Assembly (NCBI GenBank): GCA_038373865.1
Contig: JAXGGA010002274.1
Coordinates: 62,001-126,000, forward strand
Origin: Uloborus plumipes
Lineage: Eukaryota > Arthropoda > Arachnida > Araneae > Uloboridae
Direction of reading: 5' to 3'
DNA length: 64,000 nucleotides
Positions 34,737-46,328 of the stretch are shown here, piece after piece (within the stretch, counting starts at the first letter, position 1; every line of letters begins with the position of its first letter). Made by a program: the position numbers and the translations under genes. Under the pieces are notes generated by a model. That model was given only the letters and a program-made list of their open reading frames with translations. It did not search any database and was not told the origin of the DNA.

Positions 34737-36701
34737 GGGCAATTCCACGGTAACTTACGTTACATTTCGACCAACTCTTATGCAGTTAGCTCCTTAGTAC
34801 AGACAAATATTGTTATAAAAACCTTGTACAAAAGCATTCAGTGAAAATGACAGTCAAAAGCAAAATTAAAATGCAAAAATATTCGATGCACTTAAATTTT
34901 ACAAAATTTAGCAGTCAAAAATAAGGCAGTAACTTACGTTACACAAAAAGGGAATGGCATAATATGAAAATTGGTTCTAAGGCAAATTTCTGCTCTATTA
35001 CAGCTGTTTTCTTGTTTGAAGTATAATTTATCAGTTTCTTATTATATTTAGGAATTAATTTTCGTAAATTTAAAATTTTATTTTAAAAATTGAATTTTAT
35101 GGGAATTTTTAACTGGGTAACTTAACGTTACAGTAACTTACGTTACAAAATTCACTTACAAGCATATCTTTATTACAAAAATTAATGAACGAAAATTACA
35201 GCTTAATTTAGATCAAAATACTGAAAATTAACAATTATGAGTTAAATTTACAGAAATTTAATGCCAAACTCAATGATCAATCAAAAATATTACAAAACAT
35301 AAGACTTTTAAATGCATACTGGCCGCTGGTATTAACAAGTTCGGGTAATTCTATTTTCGAATCATGTTTTCTCTTATAATAGATTTCCTCTGTTGTTTCT
35401 GGCCATTTCTAATTGGTACCAACAGCAGCCATTATTTTTACTTTAAACTCGTTTTCTTCAATAATCGTCACAACTCAAGGATACAATGTATTTTCGTACC
35501 ACACACCAGTCACCAGCTTTTATCTCTGTTTTTTCTTCTTGTTCCTTAAAATACTAACTAAACGAAACCCTACATTTTGTTTATTTCTGGTTCTTAAATG
35601 GTCATTATCAATGTGCGGATCTTCAGAAACTATTTTTGATACATTTTGCATTTTCTAACATATTTCAATACTACCAAGAGTGACTTTTATTTATGAATCT
35701 GTAATATCCACATGACTTTTCTCATACCCCTTCTACAGCGCATCTTTTCTGCAGAATTCAGTGGCATTTTAATGCAGAACCAAATATATTTCAATTGAAA
35801 GAGATAAACTGTTTTTATATTTGTTTTTTCCAAAACATATTTGATAACTTCAAATCATAACAGAAGTCATTTTTGAATCATTCATAGTACATTACCTCCT
35901 AAATATTTGTTTAAAGAGAATTAATATCTTAACAGCCAAAAAGAAGCATGTAATTTATAATAAAGGTGTATTGTAATCTTATTAACAAACAGACATTTTA
36001 AAAAATATGAGTAATCTAAATTAAGTAAATACAGTACAATTAAAAAAATTATTGAATAAATTACTTCTATTAACCACATAGGTTTTATTTACAATTTACT
36101 TTATTTCGAAACACAAGTATTGAAGTTCTACTAAGGTAAGTTACGTTATCTGCATATGTGGGTAACTTATGTTATACGTTTTGATTGTAGCACAAAAAAT
36201 TAAATAAACAATATTCAAAAGAAAAGTACTGTTATTTGCTTAATACACATCCATCATATAGAAAATATAACATAGTTAACATTGTATTGCCCTTTCTTTA
36301 TTTGCTGTAAAAACTTTAACATGTTTTTGGTAACTTACGTTACTTAGAAAAGAGCCATTTTGAAATTGACATAAATCACTTAATTAAATTGAAAACACTT
36401 GTTTCATCAATTCACAATATTAATTTAAAGTGTAATAAACAACAATCTTCCTTTGTCACATTTATCTAATGGAAAAAATTGAAACTTATCAATGTTGAAA
36501 GTTTGACCATTTGCTTCACTGAAAATAAAATACTCTAATACCAACTTCAAAGCATTGCCGAAACTAAAAAGCTACATTCCTAACAAAAAATTGTTATAAA
36601 TAAGAAACTTCTAACATTTTTAAACCAAAAAATATGCAGAACAGTCACATTACTCGAGTTTAATTTTTTCAACGCTTTTCCACACTTGCATGGAATTGCC
36701 C
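34737..36701. mobile_element. Motif-iterating element, GTAACTTACGTTAC word
   Basis: The ends are GGGCAATTCCACGG (34737) and GCATGGAATTGCCC (to 36701), flanked by TGCT on both sides (34733-34736 and 36702-36705). The 14-bp word GTAACTTACGTTAC or a close variant occurs seven times: about 34750, 34929, 35117, 35132, 36137, 36165 and 36332. The centre of the word, AACGTT or TACGT, is nearly self-complementary. The 1965-bp interior is non-coding. The 4-bp duplication and GGGYMATTCCACG ends match the element at 58594, so they are probably relatives. Confidence 0.75.
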
Positions 36702-37803
36702 TGCTACACGAGAGCAGTAGTGACTAACGTCCAAATACAATCTTGTTTGATTATCTTGCCTTATAAAAATATTTTGTTTTTTTAAATTAACGAAACCAAA
36801 TTGAGTATAGTCATTATTTCATCATTATAGTCTGAATTATACCATCAGTTTTTGACAGTAAAGCAAACACTTATGGACATTTAACAATCTTTTAAAATGT
36901 GATAGATAATGAAATTCGAGATAAAGATTTTCAAATCAGGGTCTACACTGTAGCATAAATATATGCGACCATATGCACATATTTGAAGAAGCATTTTCAT
37001 ACATGTTTTTATAGTTTAACGCTAAAATAAATATTAGCAAAATTAATTCAGTTTTCGTATTGACATACTTTCATAACACGATCCAGCACTGTTACTGCAA
37101 AATTACATCAAATTATTTCTTCACGTAAAGACATTAGGAATAACTTCGTAATAGTTATGCTCGTTAGACACTATGAGGAAATTGTGTGTAGCATATTTAG
37201 TTATACGAATATTGCTTCAAGTAAACTATTACATCAACTAGAAGGTATTTCTTGAGAGTAGCTTTATTTAATTAATGTATCCAAAAATATGTAACAATTT
37301 TCCGCTTGAAGCAGATACTAAATTTTCTGTATAATACTATTTTACTAATGTCTACGATGTTAGAGTTACTTGTAATAATCGGATAAATGTGATTAAGTAT
37401 TTCTCTGAATAAATAGATTTTGGCTTTCATGAAGTCAGAATATTATTTGGATCTTTGCATTTGTTTTTACATTTGCATTTTCCCGTTTTCCATTGCATTT
37501 AGTTTCAGCTAAAGAGGTAAAATAAAATTAATCGTGGCTAATAATTTCATATGCTCATAATAAATGTTGAAACAAAACTGAATTTAAGCAAAAGACAGTA
37601 CTTATATCGAGGTCATTAAATTGTATATGTTAAAAATAATTAGTACAGTTTATCTCTTAAGTACGAAAATGTTTGTATGCGTTCTCTTTTTGTACAAAAT
37701 TATTATGAAGTTGACATATTTTTCGATTTTACATTTCCGTACATTTTAAATGCCTTTCATATATACACAGCAGATAAACAAAACGTAAAATATGAACATG
37801 GAA
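36702..37803. other. A+T-rich DNA with one recurring block
   Basis: At 37128-37175 the sequence AAAGACATTAGGAATAACTT followed by CTCGTTAGACACT resembles 39880-39913. Otherwise nothing is recognised. Confidence 0.4.
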
Positions 37804-38220
37804 CCCTAGTAGCATAATCTTATCGGCCGATTTTCGGCCATTCATCGAAACTCGATAAAATTCACACCGGCCGATGATCGGATTCGATGAGTTCTCATCG
37901 GGAATGGCTCCAGTATGTCTCATCGGCCAAACAGAATCCGAGTAGCAAAATCTGATGACTTTTTCTCGAAGTACGGTGATATTTGGAGCAATTTACGAGC
38001 AGTGCAGTCCCGTGCCGATGAATTTAGGATACATTTTGGATGCTCGGCTTATTTTCATCGGGAAAGTTGATCGGAAGGATAACGCTTTCCGATGAAAAGT
38101 AGCTCATCGAAAACCGTGCTCGGACACTGATCGGAACGATGACATCGTGCGTTACGGGATCAGTTTACGAGGAGTTTGATGATTGGCCGAGCAAAAATCG
38201 ATGAGTTGCTGCTACTTGGG
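37804..38220. mobile_element. Small element dense in TCATCGG/CCGATGA words
   Basis: The left end CCCTAGTAGCA (37804) and the complement of the right end, CCCAAGTAGCA (to 38220), are inverted repeats with one mismatch. Within 417 bp there are about ten occurrences of ATCGG or its complement in forms such as TTATCGGCCGATTTTCGGCC, GCCGATGATCGGATTCGATG and TTGATCGGAAGG. A CGAGTAGCAAAATC variant of the terminal word is at about 37938. The element is more G+C-rich than its surroundings. No target duplication is clear. Non-coding. Confidence 0.65.
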
Positions 38221-38780
38221 AAATTTCAGCAAATATTTGCAATTTAAAAGATATGGGAGGTTACATCAACGCAGGCAGCCAAATGTCATCGTTGTGATTG
38301 GATGTTTATGAGAATTGTGTTTTCGCTATATTATTTTGCAATTAAAATATCAACTTAACTAAAATCAGATTTCAAAAATCTTATTTTTAGTATCTGTAAT
38401 GAACAAAACGCTTTTTGAAATCCAGCATAGATCCCACTAGGCATACTTTAAGGACATTAGTCATACTTCACTATTGCTCCCATGTAATAAATAAGAAGCA
38501 GGAACATACTAAAGAAGAAGAACTTATATTAATTGCTGATTTTTAATCCATAATATTCATTAATTTCATGTTAAAAATCAGTACATTCTGTATATTATTA
38601 ACAAACCAAGTAAGATGAAAATAGTGAAACCATGCTACAAATAGTACTAAAAAGACACAACATACATGCCTTGTAAGCTGTTGAGTGTCACAAAAGTAAC
38701 TAAATAAATTGTATAATTGATATTTTTGTAGTTATGAGTTCGTTTAATACAGTGATAGTCATAAATTAAACGAATTTATA

Positions 38781-39431
38781 CAGGGTGTCCACTCCTATCG
38801 TGGACCAATAGCTAATTTCTAAACCGTTAGAGATACGCATATAGTTCATTTAGGAAAAAATCTCCAAATTACGAAAGGAATTTTGGGTCTATTCAATGTT
38901 TTTCAAAAAATCAAATTTTGAAAGAGTTACAAAATTTAAATTTTTATACAGCCCCCCAGTCCTATCAATCATATTTAGTAAAACATTCTTGACACTGTAA
39001 CGTTTAAAACTAAAAAAAAATCACTGTTCTACGATAAAAATTGACCGAGTTATGACGTTTTGAAAAATCAAGATTTTGAAGGATTTCGCATACGGTCCCT
39101 TTAGTGATCTCTCGATGACGTCATGAAATAATGCAAAATCTTGATTTTTCAAAACGTCATAACTCGGTCAATTTTTGTGGTAGAACAGTGATTTTTTTTT
39201 AGTTTTAAACGTTACAGTGTCAAGAATGTTTTACTAAATATGATTGATAGGACTGGGGGGCTGTATAAAAATTTAAATTTCGTAATTCTTTCAAAATTTG
39301 ATTTTTTGAAAAACATTGAATAGACCCAAAATTCCTTTCGTAATTTGGAGATTTTTTCCTAAATGAACTATATGCGTATCTCTAACGGTTTAGAAATTAG
39401 CTATTGGTCCACGATAGGAGTGGACACCCTG
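38781..39431. mobile_element. 651-bp near-perfect palindromic foldback element
   Basis: Arms 38781-39078 and 39134-39431 are each 298 bp, with no length difference and only a handful of mismatches seen. The spacer is 55 bp. The ends are CAGGGTGTCCACTCCTATCG and its complement, with TA on both sides (38779-38780 and 39432-39433). No coding capacity. A transcript crossing it would fold into a hairpin of nearly 300 bp. Near-identity of the arms implies recent insertion or gene conversion between them. Confidence 0.92.
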
Positions 39432-39433
39432 TA

Positions 39434-40617
39434 TGTGGTTGAACAAAAAGAAATGTTTAAATATTCATGCAAACAACTGCAACACTCGACATGATGAACA
39501 CGTTTTTTTTTTTAATGAAGAATAGTTTAATAGAGGAAAGTAATAATCGGGTTTAGATGTTTCCTTATTTAATGTTGATGGTGTTTTGACAATTTTAAAT
39601 CAATTGAAAATGAAATAAATATAAAAAGCACTCCTTTTTACAATATAAATGATTTGAGCCTGTCTCTCTTAGTACCGTTTCTTACACTGCCATATTTATA
39701 GTTATAATTCCATTTCCAAGCTGATAATTACGATTTCTGATCTTAATTAGTGTTCAAGTCTTATTTTATCTGTCTTGATTGATCACCATCAATTTCTAAT
39801 TAAGATGCCTTTAATACTGAACTACACCGCTTTTAAATTAGCCTCAAATTATGAAACCCCCTTTGTCTCAAGACATTAGGTATGACTTTTCATTAACGAT
39901 CTCGTTAGACGCTTCCATGCTTGATTAAAATGTTGAAAGTTCCTTTCATTTGTTCGCCTGTTCAAACTATAAAATGTAAAAGAACCCATCAATCGCAATA
40001 CTGAAAATGTAACGAACAATTTTATTTATTTTAATTGATGCGAGAATTATAAAAAAATTTCCGTTTTTAATTAGACGTATTACTTCAAACTTCCTGTATG
40101 ACGCAATAAAAGTCTACCAAGGGTTGCTTTTTGTACAATTTTGTAAAATGCCAAAAATCTGTTAGCCTCTTGCTGTAGTCTAAAGCAAAACTATGAGAAT
40201 TTTATATAATGTTGTCGAAGATATGAGGTGGGGCATGAAATTGTGCATCAGTGGTTTGGATAGTTAAAATATCGATAGTTAGATTTATTTTTACGTTTTC
40301 AGGCGTTTGTTAATATGAATCAACATTTTTGTTTCACTTTACTTTCATTGATTATGAGTGATGTGAAACTCTAGCGGCTTTTGCTACTTCAAGTTTTTTT
40401 AGTCCCTCCCACTAACCTACCAAAAACAGCCCAAGCTGCTGATTACGTTAAATGATTTTGTTGAGGCATCGTACTTATAGAAACAACACTGCTTGCTGTA
40501 ATTCATTGCTTTTCGCTTAACCGCTCAGTAAGTTGAAATTCGAATTTCATTCGCTACCGCTAAAGCGTCATTTCTGACGCCTCAAACTCGAAATTAGAAA
40601 ACTCCAGAGTTTGAAAA

Positions 40618-40660
<43 letters not shown>

Positions 40661-41078
40661 GCATTTGTAACTAATTTCTTAAGTTTTCTGTCATAAAATG
40701 CTCTTGAATATTTATTTTATATAAAACTTAATATCCTTCAATTGTTTTGAGCAGTGCATTTACTAAAACTGATTCAAAAGACCAGCAATAATGTTCATTT
40801 TTTTCTTAACTAAAGTAGAACCTGTAGTGTTAATGGAATAGCCATTTTTCCACGAAAAACTATTCTAATAAGCGGGATATTCTATTATCCGGGATGAAAA
40901 TAATGCATTACAACGGTTTGGTACAATGAAAATGTATCATATTAAGCAGGACATTCTTTTAACCCATATTCTAATAAGCGGACTCGACTGTAGGTAGTAA
41001 ATGTAGTACACAACTTGTTTATATGAAAATAATAATATCGTTTTACATGCTTTCTTTCTATAACATGAAATTGAAGGG
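39434..41078. other. Mostly unique DNA
   Basis: A recurring block (AAGACATTAGGTATGACTTT, then CTCGTTAGACGCT) lies at 39881-39913. At 39740-39830 there are TAATTAG and TTGATTGATCACCATCAA, possibly regulatory but unproven. A 37-A run occupies 40621-40657. Confidence 0.4.
40621..40657. repeat. Poly(A) tract, 37 A
   Basis: Uninterrupted A run after GAAAAGTT. No retroelement body was recognised upstream. Confidence 0.9.
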
Positions 41079-41427
41079 GCAAGTGGATAAAGGTGACATT
41101 TTTTTTTTAATTTCTAGAAAAAGCTTTCAAAAAAATGTTTTTTTTTAAATGGATTTTTCTCAACGGGTAAAACGGGGTCATATTCTTAGGGCCAAATTCA
41201 AGTGAAACACCATTGCAATCGCTTCGAGGCGATCGCAAATTGCAATCGCCACTGGAAGTCGAATTCAAGTGAGCTCGTTTTACACTGCTCGACATTGAAA
41301 ATGCAACACCAAGAAGGAGTGGTCAGAAATTGATGAAATTTGGTAAGAAGACAGAGACAGCATGGAACAATAAGTGATATTTATTTCAAAATAAATAAGC
41401 AAAATTTAGAGCGAGGACGGCGTCGGC

Positions 41428-44400
41428 TCAGTAAGAAGTAGGACCACCGCGGACAGCGATGCACGAAGAAACATATCTAGGCATGGAGTCAATAAGCCTG
41501 CGGATGGTGTCCTGAGGGATGGCACTCCATTCCCTTTCAACCATTTGCCACAGTTCGTTCTCTGAACGAGGCAGTGGCAGGTTCTGAAAACGGCGTCCAA
41601 TCACGTCCCACACATGTTCGATTAGTGACAAGTCAGGAGAGTATGGTGGCCAGGAAAGCATCTGTACACCTCGTAGATCATGTTAGCTTATTCGAGCACT
41701 GTAAGGCCGGCCGTTATCCTGTTGAAAAATTGCATTTGGCAAACCCTGAAGGTAGGGGATTGCCACCGGCCGCAGTACATTGTCTACATATCGTTGGGCC
41801 GTCATAGTGCCCCGAATACGAACTAGAGGTGATACGGAATTGTATGCAATAGCGTCCCAAACCATTATGCCACGCTGTCGCGCTGTGGGGCGTTCCACAG
41901 TTACTGCCGTATTCGATCTTTCTCCACGTCGACGCCACACACGTATGCGATGACTATCGCTGGACAAACAGAAGCGGGAATTATCTGACCAGGAAAGTAC
42001 TCGACTTAAGTAATAATGAAAAAAGTTAAAAATGGTACCATTCGAAAGAGCAAGCTGAAACATGTTTTTGACCCAAAGATCAAGTGCCCTCGTCCCCTCG
42101 TTTTCGAGCTAAGGGGTCTTAAAGTCGGCCGAAAAGTAGTTAAATTTGAAGACTTGGCAAGAAATTGAAGCTAGCTCCCGATTCTCCCTACCGCTGCTTG
42201 CTTGGCATCGCATCGTTTCCATGTTTGGTCATTTGCAAAGAAAGTAAAAGATGTTTTACGTTAACCCCTTACTTGTATGAGCTAAAATAAAGAATGCTGG
42301 TCAAGACTATGATGTGGAAAGAGAGTGTTTTATCCAGATTAGCGAAAACATTACAAAGAAGTTTAAGTTTTATCTTTTTACGCATGACAACAATACATTT
42401 TAAAATTTTAGTTATTTTAAGTTTTTTTACTGAACTAAGTTCTATGTGTTAATTATTATACGTTAAAATACATTGCACGTGTTTCTTAATGAATAATTCA
42501 GGATAATTAAATAAATAAGTATGAAGAGCAGCTAATATGAGCTCATGTACAAAAAATGAAATAAATAGTCTTTGAGGTAGAAATTAAATTCTCATGGATT
42601 ATGATATCAGTTCTTATTTCAAAAAAAAAAAAAAAAAAAATCGATACAAGAAGTTTCACTATCTGCTCACTCTTAGCAAAAATATTTATTTTTTTAAATT
42701 GAAATCGAGAAAAAATAAATAGAAATTTTAAACAGAAAACGAATAGTAAATGTCAATAGCTGCAAAATTATAGCTATGTCGGACATTACATCAAGGGTAG
42801 AGGGAAATAGTTATTTTCATTCTTAAAATATACTAATAGAGTCGACATTCATTGTTAAAACCCCTGCTGTTCAAACAGAATTGGTCACTGTAGCGAAAAG
42901 GCTCTGTAACGTAAATGTAAAACATATCGCATGTTAATTTCGTACTGTTTAACAACATTAGTATAACTTTTACTAGTTCTGCTTTATGTTCAACGGGTAG
43001 GAAAAAACTAACAAAATTGTAAATCAATACAAGTTTTAGCTTACTTTTCTGAAAAAGTAGAAATTGGTGAAAAAATAATGAAAGAAGGAGTGATGCATTG
43101 AAAAAAAAAAAAAACGTTCAAAACAATTGAGTCGAAAAAGCACAACTTAATAAAAATAACTAAATACACAGAGAAATTTAAAATAGAAAAGTTGGGTTTT
43201 AAGCTGCGGAAACTGTGTACTTGTCAGTCTATCTATTGGTCAGTTCTGCCCCCCCCCCTTCCGCAATCGCTTTGAGTGCATAGTCTGATTCGATTTTTTT
43301 TTTTTTTTTTGATCGGAACATCTCAGCGAGGACAGCACACTCCCAAATTGGACTTTTTGATTTTAATAATATTTCATTCGATATATTTTCCCCTATACTC
43401 TGTCATAACTTTTGAGGGAATAAGTCCGATTCAATCAACATTTTTTTTTCGAAATATCACAGAGAAAACACCTCATTCCTATTTGATTTTTTATTTGAAC
43501 AAATTTTTAGTAAATTTGGACCAGTTCAAAAAAAAAACTCCCCCTCCTCCCCCCCCGAGGAAAAATTTATATTTGCATTTTTTACAATTAAAAAACCTAA
43601 TATCACCCCCCCCCCCATTCATACAACAGAATAGCACGTACACTTTAAAAAAAATTAAAAAAAACAGGACGCTCCGTTGTCACCTCCTGGGCCCCTTAAA
43701 CAAGGGGCGTGCTTTCATCGCAAATAATAAGATAAAATTTAATTTTGATGTTGTTTAAACTTGTTTTTTCTCTTTAAAAAGCTCTTTACTTTTCACGACA
43801 CAGGCTTTATAGTAGCTTTAGCTTAACAGCCGTCTTTCACAAGCTTTGCAGATGACCAAAACTGGGGATCAAGTTTCTCGTTAGACGCTAATAGCGAATT
43901 CGCGCTGCAGCTTCCCGATTTAATTATAATCGCTAAAATTGGCGATTTTGCAAAAAAATTCAGCTGACTTTAGGACCTTATATTTCGATAACTGGGGCAC
44001 GAGGCAAAAACGCATGCGTCCAGAAACATGTTTTACAATGCTCTTTCGATTGGTACTCATTAAAAAAAAAATCATTATTCCATGATCGCGTACTTTCCTG
44101 GTGATAACACTACGGTTTGCCATTCTGCCATCCACGTCGCTCTGGTCCGGCACCATTCCAAACGTTGGAGTCTGTGCTGTGAGGTCAATGGCAGTCTTCT
44201 TAGCGGGCGCCGTGATTGCAGGCCACGTGCAACCAGTCGACGGGAAATGGTTCTGGTCGACACATGAACATCCAGGGTACCTTGCACGTGCTGCAGAATC
44301 GACGTACAAGTGACTTGCGGGTCCGCCACAGCTTGTCGGTGAATCCGTCGATCCAAGCGGTCTGACGTCACTCTGGCTGCACCTGCACCCCTCAATGTGG

Positions 44401-44575
44401 CTACATTTCCGCTTTCCAACCATCTCCGACACAGCCGATGCACAGTGCTTGCATCCATGTGGGTACCAGCGGCAATTTGACGCATGGACCAACCTCCCCT
44501 TCTCAGTCCGATCACCATACCCCTTGTAAAATCGTCTATATGCTGGAAGTGTCTTCGTTGAGGACGGCGTGGCAT
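41428..44575 (-). pseudogene. Tc1-like transposase, family B copy B, split
   Basis: ATG at 44575 gives MPRRPQRRHFQHIDDFTRGM, then GGWSMRQIAAGTHMDASTVH, an intact first helix-turn-helix, and a second DNA-binding part ending RRLPLTSQHRLQRLEWCR. After TWMAEWQTVV the insertion interrupts the first catalytic motif (FSDESRF in copy C). Beyond it are SRFCLSSDSHRIRVWRRRGE, FQQDNGRPYSARIS, a TAA where copy C has Gln, and MLSWPPYSPDLSLIEHVWD, before the stop at 41428. The N-terminal 150 residues are the cleanest of the three family B copies. The insertion alone abolishes function. Confidence 0.9.
41989..44101. mobile_element. 2.1-kb long-TIR non-coding element
   Basis: The left end CCAGGAAAGTACTCGACTTA and the complement of the right end CCAGGAAAGTACGCGATCAT begin an imperfect inverted repeat of about 100 bp or more (shared blocks GGAATAATGA-like, CGAAAGAGCA, AAACATGTTT). 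TGA flanks both sides (41986-41988 and 44102-44104), a possible 3-bp duplication. The interior has C-rich runs near 43250, 43548 and 43605 and a poly(T) tract near 43297. The 160-codon frame at 43276-43758 is low-complexity and not convincing as a gene. The superfamily is unknown. Confidence 0.75.
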
Positions 44576-45009
44576 TTCCTCCTATCACACGTATCCTTCG
44601 AGACAAAAACCAAATTTCTCCGATAATTAGTCTGGCAGAAAAACCAACATGAACATAGCCCACTTTTCAACTTCATTCTCTTATATCTTACTTCACGTGC
44701 GTCGGAGAGCTGCGCATTTCATATCATTTGCATAACTCAGTGACGTGGGTCTACGGTAAAATTTGCATGAATTTCTGACTACTCCTTCTTGGTGTTGCAT
44801 TTTCAATGTCGAGCAGTGTACTTGAATCCAAATTTGGGAATTTGCGATTGCATTGGTGAGTTGCGATAGTCCGTGTTTCACTTGAATTCCTGCCTTAATT
44901 ACAAAACATTTCTGTGACTAAGGGGACATGATACTGATGGACTTATCACTTTCATCCATGATAAAAAGCAAGTTTCAAAAATTGTTACATATGCCCTTTA
45001 TCCACTTGC

Positions 45010-46114
45010 AATTATAACAACTCTTAACTATTAAAATAACAGACTTTGATATTTTGAGATCAGGAAACTTTTAACTTACTTTTTTGAATAAATATACATT
45101 TGTAGAATAAGTGAGCTGAAATGCTCTTATCATTCAATACTTTATCCTTACTAAAAATATGATTATTCAAAATACTTAATCCTCATAAACTGCCCATTTC
45201 CTTTTCATACCCATTTAGATTCTAGAAAAAAACGTTTTGCAGAGAACGTTTTCTAAATTTTCTGTAATCTTACATAAAAAACAAGAAGCAAAAACCTTTT
45301 AAAATAATTAAGTCCAAAGCTGAGCTTTGAACATTTTAAAACTCTAACCTCATGATATGCGTGAACAATGCATCATTTTTTCTCTGCAAAATGCGTTTCA
45401 AAACCAGATGTTATTAATCTTTAGAAATATTTTCTTGATCTTCTGTACAAAAATATTTTAAAACGTCTTTAAATAAAGGAGGTCTAAGCGATAATTTATT
45501 AAAAGATTTTCTCACTAAGTGTGATACAATATATGCTTTCAGTTTGAAGATATATATCCGATAGAAATAAAGTAAAAACTATTGACGGACATTTTAAAAT
45601 ATTGAAATTTCTTAGTTGATGTAATAATAATGGCTAAAGTTTTAGCTTAAAACAATGTGTTGCATTTTGAATTAGTAATTCACATTTAAACTTTTACTTA
45701 TATAGCACTGTAAATGCCTGCTTTTTAAGAAACAATATTTTCAAACATTTTCTTTAAGCTTTATTTACAGTTGTGGTTGCTCTCTTTTATTTTTTTTTAC
45801 TCTTTGTCTTTTCTCACAGAAACACAAAGAGTAAAGATTGTAGAACATTGAAAACAATGCTCGAATAATTAGCCCTAACAGAAGTCGAAAAAGAATAAAA
45901 AAGAGGTCTTGTTGATTTTTTGTCTGTATATTTTTATTTGTAGCTAAGAAACGAATGAGTAAAATATTACGAATAAGTTTGGAGCGAGGCAGTGAGTAGG
46001 GAAGTGTTGCCCCCCCCCCCCTTTGTGTTTTATCGAAATATTTATGAATGTGTGTTTCGACAAAAACAAATGCAAAATCTGAATGGTTCGATGGAAAAGT
46101 GAATACGATTCCTT
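45010..46114. other. A+T-rich DNA, nothing recognised
   Basis: No frame or repeat boundary supported; a 12-C run lies at about 46010. Confidence 0.5.
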
Positions 46115-46328
46115 CACTGTAAAAAAATATGTGTAATGGTATTCGTTAAAAGCGGTGGCAGCATAGTTGCCTCCAATACAATGGAGTAACTTAATTGATA
46201 AAACTGGTGTAACTTCATGAGCGATGGGTAACATTACACCAGTTTTATCAGTTAAGTTACTCCATCGCATTGGAGACAGCTTTACTGCCACTGCTTTTCC
46301 GGAATAAGGTTATACTTTTTTTTCAGTG
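46115..46328. mobile_element. 214-bp foldback MITE
   Basis: The ends CACTGTAAAAAAATAT and ATACTTTTTTTTCAGTG are near-perfect inverted repeats, with TT on each side. The arms pair over most of their length: TGGAGTAACTTAATTGATAA with TTATCAGTTAAGTTACTCCA, and AAACTGGTGTAA with TTACACCAGTTT. The spacer at the tip is about 20 bp. Non-coding. The CACTGTAAAA ends recall the 3068 and 23292 family, but the body is different. Confidence 0.85.

Larger units (their letters stand above)
41283..44818 (-). mobile_element. Tc1-like element, family B copy B, interrupted
   Basis: The ends CACTGCTCGACATTGAAAAT (41283) and ATTTTCAATGTCGAGCAGTG (to 44818) belong to an inverted repeat of about 50 bp. TA is duplicated (41281-41282 and 44819-44820). 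The element is very similar to 48508-49923 but carries a 2113-bp insertion (41989-44101) in the transposase gene. Subtracting that gives about 1.42 kb, the same as the uninterrupted copy. Confidence 0.95.
41195..44888. mobile_element. Inverted-repeat element split by a Tc1 copy
   Basis: AATTCAAGTGAAACAC (41195-41210) is matched by GTGTTTCACTTGAATT (44873-44888), a perfect 16-bp inverted repeat. Inside, TTCAAGTGA and GCGATTGCAAT-type words recur (CATTGCAATCGCTTC, GAATTCAAGTGAGCTC, GCGATTGCATTGG). The Tc1 element at 41283-44818 sits in it with a TA duplication. Without the Tc1 element it is about 160 bp. Confidence 0.65.
41079..45009. mobile_element. Probable outermost inverted-repeat element of the second nest
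   Basis: GCAAGTGGATAAAGG (41079-41093) recurs inverted as CCTTTATCCACTTGC (44995-45009). The sequence just inside is loosely complementary as well. If the elements inside are removed, only about 240 bp remains, typical of a MITE. No target duplication could be confirmed, so this layer is less certain than the inner ones. Confidence 0.45.

Noticed and set aside
37953..37975. Second hammerhead because of TCTGATGACTT
   Set aside because: No stem II hairpin and no GAAA at the required distance.
43276..43758. 160-codon plus-strand frame
   Set aside because: Rich in homopolymer-derived Phe, Pro and Lys (poly-T, poly-C and poly-A runs), no domain, and inside a non-coding long-TIR element.
46115..46328. 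microRNA precursor
   Set aside because: The long, nearly complete arm pairing with TIR-like CACTGTAAAA ends fits a foldback MITE better than a short pre-miRNA hairpin.
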